Source: Amanita rubescens (Eukaryota > Basidiomycota > Agaricomycetes > Agaricales > Amanitaceae). From it: a stretch of 26,070 bases of DNA. Every line of letters starts with the position of its first letter. Position 1 is the first letter of the stretch. This document shows positions 20,744 to 26,070 of this stretch, piece by piece. Both the position numbers and the translations under genes were made by a program. The stretch lies in the NCBI GenBank assembly GCA_015039365.1, contig WION01000648.1, positions 1 to 26,070 on the forward strand. Direction: 5' to 3'. The notes beneath the pieces were generated by a model. That model was given only the letters and a program-made list of their open reading frames with translations, had not been told where the DNA came from and did not search any database.

Positions 20744-23028
20744 TCAGGGGCCCATCTGGCTGTTTACCGGTATTTCACTGGATTTATGACATTGGTTTTT
20801 GCAATGCAGGCGCACCTCCTGCCATACGTCCTCCGTTTTATCGCGTAGCTCATGGAAGACCTTCCCTTCACCCGTACCAAAGTGAGCAAGATTTGCAACC
20901 ACTTTGCTATGTTTCCTCGTCATATCGAGGATACACCGCTGCACTTCCTCGTGTCTCCGTAGCATCTTTGTTTTCCTAGTACCCTGTTTATTCTGACAAA
21001 CATCAAGTTATTAAGCTAAACGGCGCTTAGATGCAGCCAGCTCACCTTCAATGAGGAGATCCTAATCGAAACGTGAAGCATATTTTCAGGTATTTCACCG
21101 CACGAAGCGAGCAACGTCTCCTTCAGAATCACCCAAATCCTGCTTCTAAGTTCCTCTCGCAGCTCATCGCTCTCGCACGCGTTTGTGCTTATCACTTGGC
21201 GCAGGACAGAAGTCACATCAACTGGCAAGTTGTTGAGCAAACCTCGTGGGATACTCTGCAAAAGCGCCTCGATCAATCGTTCCCGAAGCGTTTGCGGCCT
21301 CATCAACAATGATTCAGGTAACCTGGACAAAAGCTCTTCGGGAAGCTTGTCAAGGACACGAGTTGATATTTCAGCCATGTGCTCTGGTGGAATGCGCGCG
21401 AGTTTCGATGTCGGAATTGACTTGAGTGAAGATTGCGGGGTTAATTTGATGATCACTGGTAAGAGAAGATCGAGGAGGGGGATGGGCAAAACACGCATCA
21501 GAAAACCAATAAAACTGGTATCCTTCAACGTCTTCTTGATCCTGCGAAGAAGAAGAGTCCGAAAACCGACTGGGCGGAATTATCGTCAGCTTGGTTACCG
21601 GAGCCTTTGCAGAAAGCTAGGTTCATCGGCGAATTCATCATCGCGCATGATGATGTACGCCTGTGCAATTGCTCCAATCGAGCCTTGGGAAGCTGGTGTA
21701 AGAGCCGGAGTGCGCAATTTCTATCGGGTTATTTGGCTGATCTAGCATGCGTTCATCCGTTCCAGCGAGATCTCGAGTACCTCGAAGGAACGCAACTGAG
21801 TCGTTGGGAGAGTGACAATCGTTGAATCGTTCATTCGTGAAAAGCTGTCGACGGAAAGCCTCTCTAGGTATGACGAAACGGCTTGTAACAAGTTGCGGGA
21901 AGTTTTGCGTATAGATCGTCAGGTAGTTTTTCCAGAGCCCACTGGAATGCGTTCTAGGAGCTCAGGCTGTAAGTTGATCTTGACAGGTCGTTTTGGGTGC
22001 AGCACTCCACACGACTTTACAACTTTTCTCCATTTCTTATCTGGCAAGTCCAGGACGGATTTGATCACCCCGTTCAGGGCACCCTCCGCAGTCGTCCTGT
22101 AGCTCTTCGAGTATCGGGACTCTGACAAGTTTTGTTCGAGATTCTCATGCCAAAGCGTGACCTCCGTTGCGTCCAAAATCCATTCATTCACCGCTCGTCG
22201 CGCCTCATCGTCAACATCGATCTCCTGATCCATTACGACTTTGCCATGAACAACCTTTTTGATAACACTCCTCAACCGATTCCAGTCCTTCTCTTTCGTT
22301 ATACGCGTTTTGAGAAAGTCCAAAAGCAACTTCTCGAGTCGAGTTGCGATGGCTAACCTGATCGCCATACGCAGCTTATTCCAATCTTCGCCGAATATGT
22401 CACATGATATCGCAGATTCGGTGATGCAGTCCCATCGCAAGCCCTTGTTTGCAGAACATCCTTGGAGCAAGCAATAACGGGCGGTGAGCGCAATAATGGT
22501 ACGCGCGAGAAAGAAGCAATTGTAGTATTGCAGCGTGTATTTCGCCGTTTCGGGATCCATATGGACGGCTGCGCAGATCGCGATGACGGTATACATGTCG
22601 GGTTTGCTTTCGTTAAACTTGAGAACAACTCCACATCCGTCTCGATGGATACCCTCGAGGTCATCGTCGTCGACAACATTTACGGTATCCTCCGCTTCTA
22701 TACCCTCTGGAAGGAGCAGCTCTGGGTTGCGTCCTCCAAGGGGCCTCCGATCGATCCGATAGTTCCCTCCTTGATCCAGGAATACTAGAACAAACTCGTG
22801 CTTGAACCTTTCTCTCTCCTTTCGTAATTCGATCCTGCGGATCGTCGTGTGGGTCTGTGCCTTGTACCAGTCGAATATCCCACCCTTATCCCAATCATCG
22901 CAAGTTATCCGGGCGCACGACATGGTACATCGCGGCGCGGAACGACTGATAGAAGGAAGCGAGGGCCTATGGCTGGAGGTTGGTTTTTCCCCATCGTTTG
23001 TTTTACGTCCGATTGGGAGAAAAGTCAT
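20744..23028 (-). CDS. Uncharacterised fungal protein: possible permuted NlpC/P60-like domain plus Leu/Pro repeats
   Basis: The first long exon is open from an ATG at 23028 for 369 codons. After a disordered start come DKGGIFDWYKAQTHTTIRR, FKHEFVLVFLDQGGNYRIDR and, after residue 160, YTLQYYNCFF. A His (60 or 77) before a strand and a later Tyr-x4-Asn-Cys (Cys171) resemble permuted NlpC/P60 enzymes (LRAT, PPPDE/DeSI type); this is inference. The C-terminal half has repeated Leu-Pro units: PELLERIP, LEKLPDDLYAKLP, LARIPPEHMAEIS, LDKLPEELLSRLPESLL and IPRGLLNNLP. The long frame stops near 21922. The next pieces need a small frame correction (near 21937), one intron from about 21778 and another at about 21538-21595. 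The last exon, from MLRRHEEVQRCILDM, ends at 20744. I recall such proteins in Agaricomycetes; function unknown. Confidence 0.55.
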
Positions 23029-23250
23029 CTCTTATTCTTTGTTTTACACCTGTGGATGAGGAGTGCTGAGAGAGAGAGGCCACGAGTTGACTTACGAGAA
23101 GGGTATGAAGGTGAAGGGATGAAGGGATGAATGAACATGTCACGTTGTTCTGTTTTCGTAGAATCATCTGAAGATAAGCGCCCGGACATATCAACACCCG
23201 TGATGGTCAAGTGGATATAGAGCGGAGGTTTGTTACATTGACAATCCACC

Positions 23251-24786
23251 TCAGTTTGTCAGCGTTACATCCCGCCCACCATGATCCCTCTCATACTGCA
23301 ACGCCTGCAGCTTAAGTGGGTACATAGCCTCCCTCTCCTTCGTCTTCTCATCCGACCACACCGGTAACACACTATCAAGTTCCGGTCTCCTTTCTACAAC
23401 ATCTTTCCGCAATCCAGCCACATAATTCTGTTCGTCAAACGCAACAACGTGACACGAAATAAAACAAGTCGGATTGTCCGTCTTGGAAAGCCACTCCTCA
23501 ACGTTTTCACCGTCTCTTGTTCGAATTGAAGACGGCCACGCGGTTTCTGGGTAAAAAGTTGGTGATTTTCACTTGGTCGGACCAGGAGAGGGCTAGCCAG
23601 GTACTGGTGACATCGGCAACAGTGAAAGGGGTGAAGCACATAGGTAGACCGACGAACGCCAATGTTGGGTTGTGTGCGTATAAAATGTGTCTGTGAACGG
23701 AAGGCACTCTATAGGGTTTGATAGAAAGCGAAGCAAGAGGCTCAAGTTGTCCGCGGTTTGTACTGTCATCGTCTCGTTTTAAAACGTGGACAAAAGACGG
23801 ATAGGGTCTGTAGCCTGTCCCAAAAATGACCATGTCGATGTCCGAGATGACAGTTCCGTCATTTAGGGTTGCTTCGACTAGGCTTCGCCCATCGTTTGTT
23901 TCTTGCATGGTATATTTTGAAATTGGAGCGACCATTTTGATCCTGTCATCCGGGAGAGAACAGGAAACAGGAAATGCGGGACGTCGTATACTTTGATAAA
24001 CGGGGGTTCTAGAGACAGGTGCGAGGTATGCAGCGATGTCATTAGCTGACGCCGCGTTTGCTACTACAAGGACACGCTGGGTGAGGGTCAGAGGGCGGCG
24101 TCATACGAGTCAAATATCTTACCTTGTCTTCGTACCCTTTGGGTCCTCGCCAGTCTTTTGCGTGGGTCGCACAACCTTTGGCTTTGATCACGTCCAACCC
24201 ATTGGTGTCTGGCCATACAGGATTATCGTACCATCCGACGGCAACGACTGCATCCCAGGTTTCAACACATTCCTTTCCATTGGCATCTCCGTCCCAGTTC
24301 TTCATGTAGACTTTCCATCGGCCGTCATCCTCCGTTTCCTCTTCTACCCTAACGACTTCCCGGCTCAATCGAATTTTCCCGCTTTTAATAAACGGGTCTG
24401 CAAACGAGCGGAGGTACTCGTAAGTCTCCGTCAAGGTTGGGAATGGCTGATGTGGGTATTTCTTCGTTCTCTCGGGAAACGGGAAACCAGAAAAGCTGAG
24501 AAATTGGGGGAGAACGTTTCCAACCAATCCTGGGTATGCAGGTGATGGCCATAGGGGTTTTCCCGGTTGACGAGGTACCTCATCCATGTACCTGGCATGT
24601 ATGTTAGCACAAAGAGTGAATGATAACCGACAAATGGACAAACCAGACGCCCCCAACATCGTTTCTTCGTTCGACGAGCTCGACGCGTTCAAAATTGCCC
24701 AATTCAAGCAAATTGCGGAGCGTAACAAGGCCAGATGGACCACCACCAATTATTAGCACGGATTTCGGTGTTGGTAGTGATGACAT
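23251..24786 (-). CDS. Flavin-containing monooxygenase-like protein
   Basis: Class B flavin monooxygenases use FAD and NADPH to oxygenate N, S or carbonyl substrates. The start MSSLPTPKSVLIIGGGPSGL holds the FAD Rossmann motif GGGPSG, followed by VELVERRNDVGGVW. An intron splits that Trp and leads to YMDEVPRQPGKP. THAKDWRGPKGYEDK occupies the FMO fingerprint region, and after a second intron VLVVANAASANDIA matches the NADPH fold, though the first glycine is replaced. FGTGYRPYP matches the FATGY motif. The C-terminal part QETVK then VEEWLSKTDNPTCFIS and PELDSVLPVW ends DVTLTN. Two missing bases are inferred, in a T5 run (23553-23557) and a T4 run (23504-23507 on the plus strand, A on the coding strand). 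Otherwise the length of about 460 residues is normal. It could be intact if these are consensus errors. Confidence 0.8.
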
Positions 24787-24940
24787 GAAGATAAGATGTC
24801 AAGCACTGGCGGGCGCTGATAAGCACTGCCATCTTCATCCCCGCAACCATGGGTTGTGGGTCTTGCGACGCACCTTGCCTATGGGAAAATGCAACGTCAC
24901 ATGCGCGTTCCCATGATCTCGTGTTCCACCCCGTCCAATC
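24787..24940. promoter_or_regulatory. Shared divergent promoter region
   Basis: Only 154 bp separate the ATG of the minus-strand monooxygenase (24786) from the proposed ATG of the plus-strand gene (24941). No TATA box was identified with confidence. Confidence 0.4.
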
Positions 24941-26042
24941 ATGATCTGCGGATCCTCTCCCACGCCAACGACTGTAGTTACAAAAGACTACGCCACGTTC
25001 GATGTATCTCGTGCACGGCGAGTAAACTTGGTCTATCTTTTCTGTTCTTGCTTTCTGATCCTGGAGCAGGATATCAACGCCTTGGAATGGATACGCCGCT
25101 CGAATGAGTCGAATCCAGACCAACCGGCGAATCTGATTTGCGTCTACTTCGGCCCCAAATACGAGGATCCGGAGAACAATGGCAACTCTGCACCCAAGAA
25201 ACGACCTCGAGGAAAAGCTAATACAAGAATCATAGTTAGCCCACCACTGACATCTTTGCAACCAAAGGATAAACCCCTCCACCGGCTATCCCAAGTCGAA
25301 AAGGTTCGAAGTTCTGTCACGTCGCGTCTTGGCATATAATAATTTTTCTGGGGGCCAGACATCAAAGTCGGCGCATTTTACGACCCTCGACTTCTTTCTG
25401 ATTTTGGCGGACCACTGTTCAAATTGAAGCAGGCGAAACTGAAGCAAAGGCACTTCGTCGACATCAACGATGAATTAATCGCACCATGGGAAGAATATGA
25501 CAAGCTTCGCACAGGAACGGTTGTCCTCATGCGTGTCACTTTGCACACGTACACCATTACGGAGGGGAACAGAGATAAAAAGGTGCTTGTCCTCTATCGC
25601 CCACTATATTTGATCTCTGACTTCCTTTAGATTTACCAGATATATGCAGACCGCGGCAAAGTTCTCGCTACTTCCGATGAACCTATCGACAATCGCTCAA
25701 TCCGCTTTGTCTTACCCGACGCCACCGATGGCGCCGTGGATGAGCAGACAGACCTTAACGATGATGAGCAACTGAAATGTTTTAGCAAGGAGGGCAATGT
25801 GTCGGACGACAATACCGCTTCTGGCTCAGTATGTATTTCCCCCTTTGTATATGCATTCACAATGACATGGAAATCAGTCTTCATCCTCTCAAGTGCCAAC
25901 CTCGGAAGGACTCAAACCATCGAAGAGGCCGAATATCACCGGAATCACCACGAGAGCCACATCAGGCAAGAACAAACAACCAGCTGAAGGCAAACTGTCC
26001 GACACATCAAAACTTCCTTTGTCGCAGATGAACGTGGACTAG
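24941..26042 (+). CDS. Conserved fungal protein of unknown function
   Basis: The model starts MICGSSPTPTTVVTKDYATF. A first intron may run from the GTCTAT donor after RARRVNL to a GAGCAG acceptor before DINALEWIRRSNES. Then follow ANLICVYFGPKYEDP and a basic, Pro/Ser-rich linker with KKRPRGKA. A second intron ending GGGCCAG near 25363 leads to IKVGAFYDPRLLSDFGG, FKLKQAKLKQRHFVDIND and LIAPWEEYDKLRTGTVVLM. After NRDKK, an intron at about 25582-25630 precedes IYQIYADRGKVLATSDEPI. A last intron after NTASGS leads to an Ser/Thr/Lys-rich tail ending LSQMNVD, TAG at 26040-26042. The PPWxxYDxLRPGT-like block is one I recall from many Agaricomycete proteins without known role. The donor of the second intron is uncertain (GTTCTG or GTCGCG). 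Confidence 0.6.
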
Positions 26043-26070
26043 AATATGTGTCCAGCTTGCAACATTAGAT

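Noticed and set aside
10914..24786. A biosynthetic cluster of ALDHs plus monooxygenase
   Set aside because: No core synthase, transporter or pathway regulator is present, and the ALDH copies look like housekeeping-type local duplicates.

Overview
The window looks like a gene-rich stretch of a filamentous basidiomycete (probably Agaricomycete) genome. The evidence is dense spliceosomal introns of about 40-70 nt, micro-exons of 11-16 nt, TATA boxes 37-70 bp upstream of ATGs, a fungal-type Ty3/gypsy element, and several protein families I recall from mushroom-forming fungi. No tRNA, rRNA, CRISPR array or bacterial signal was seen. All gene models were built by eye from frames, splice consensus and comparison between paralogs inside the window.

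Layout. 1-3354: minus-strand Ty3/gypsy LTR retrotransposon running off the left edge (LTR, gag with two CCHC knuckles, a GGGTTTT slippery site, then protease and reverse transcriptase in the -1 frame). 3355-4740: AT-rich non-coding block of direct repeats, palindromes and a strong hairpin. 4790-8251: two tandem minus-strand paralogs for small secreted proteins of unknown function, each with 11 exons. 8761-10110: decayed F-box/leucine-rich gene. 10138-10888: partial uncharacterised gene. 10914-19301: aldehyde dehydrogenase (ALDH) array made of two intact plus-strand genes, one truncated pseudogene between them, and a minus-strand copy carrying several single-base deletions. 19896-20456: C2H2 zinc-finger gene with ACGCGT sites upstream. 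20744-23028: minus-strand gene with a possible permuted NlpC/P60-like (LRAT/PPPDE-like) thiol domain followed by Leu/Pro-rich repeats. 23251-24786: flavin monooxygenase. 24941-26042: conserved fungal protein of unknown function, divergent from the monooxygenase.

How it fits together. The ALDHs and the monooxygenase are redox enzymes that could act on aldehydes and on N-, S- or C-substrates, but nothing in the sequence proves a shared pathway. The clearest biology is local duplication: the secreted pair and the ALDH array show different stages of divergence, including a possible gained C-terminal membrane or GPI tail, GC-AG introns unique to single paralogs, intron number differences and pseudogenisation. 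Many apparent frameshifts in the ALDH3, zinc-finger and monooxygenase genes are one-base losses, mostly in homopolymers, so consensus error must be excluded before those genes are called dead.
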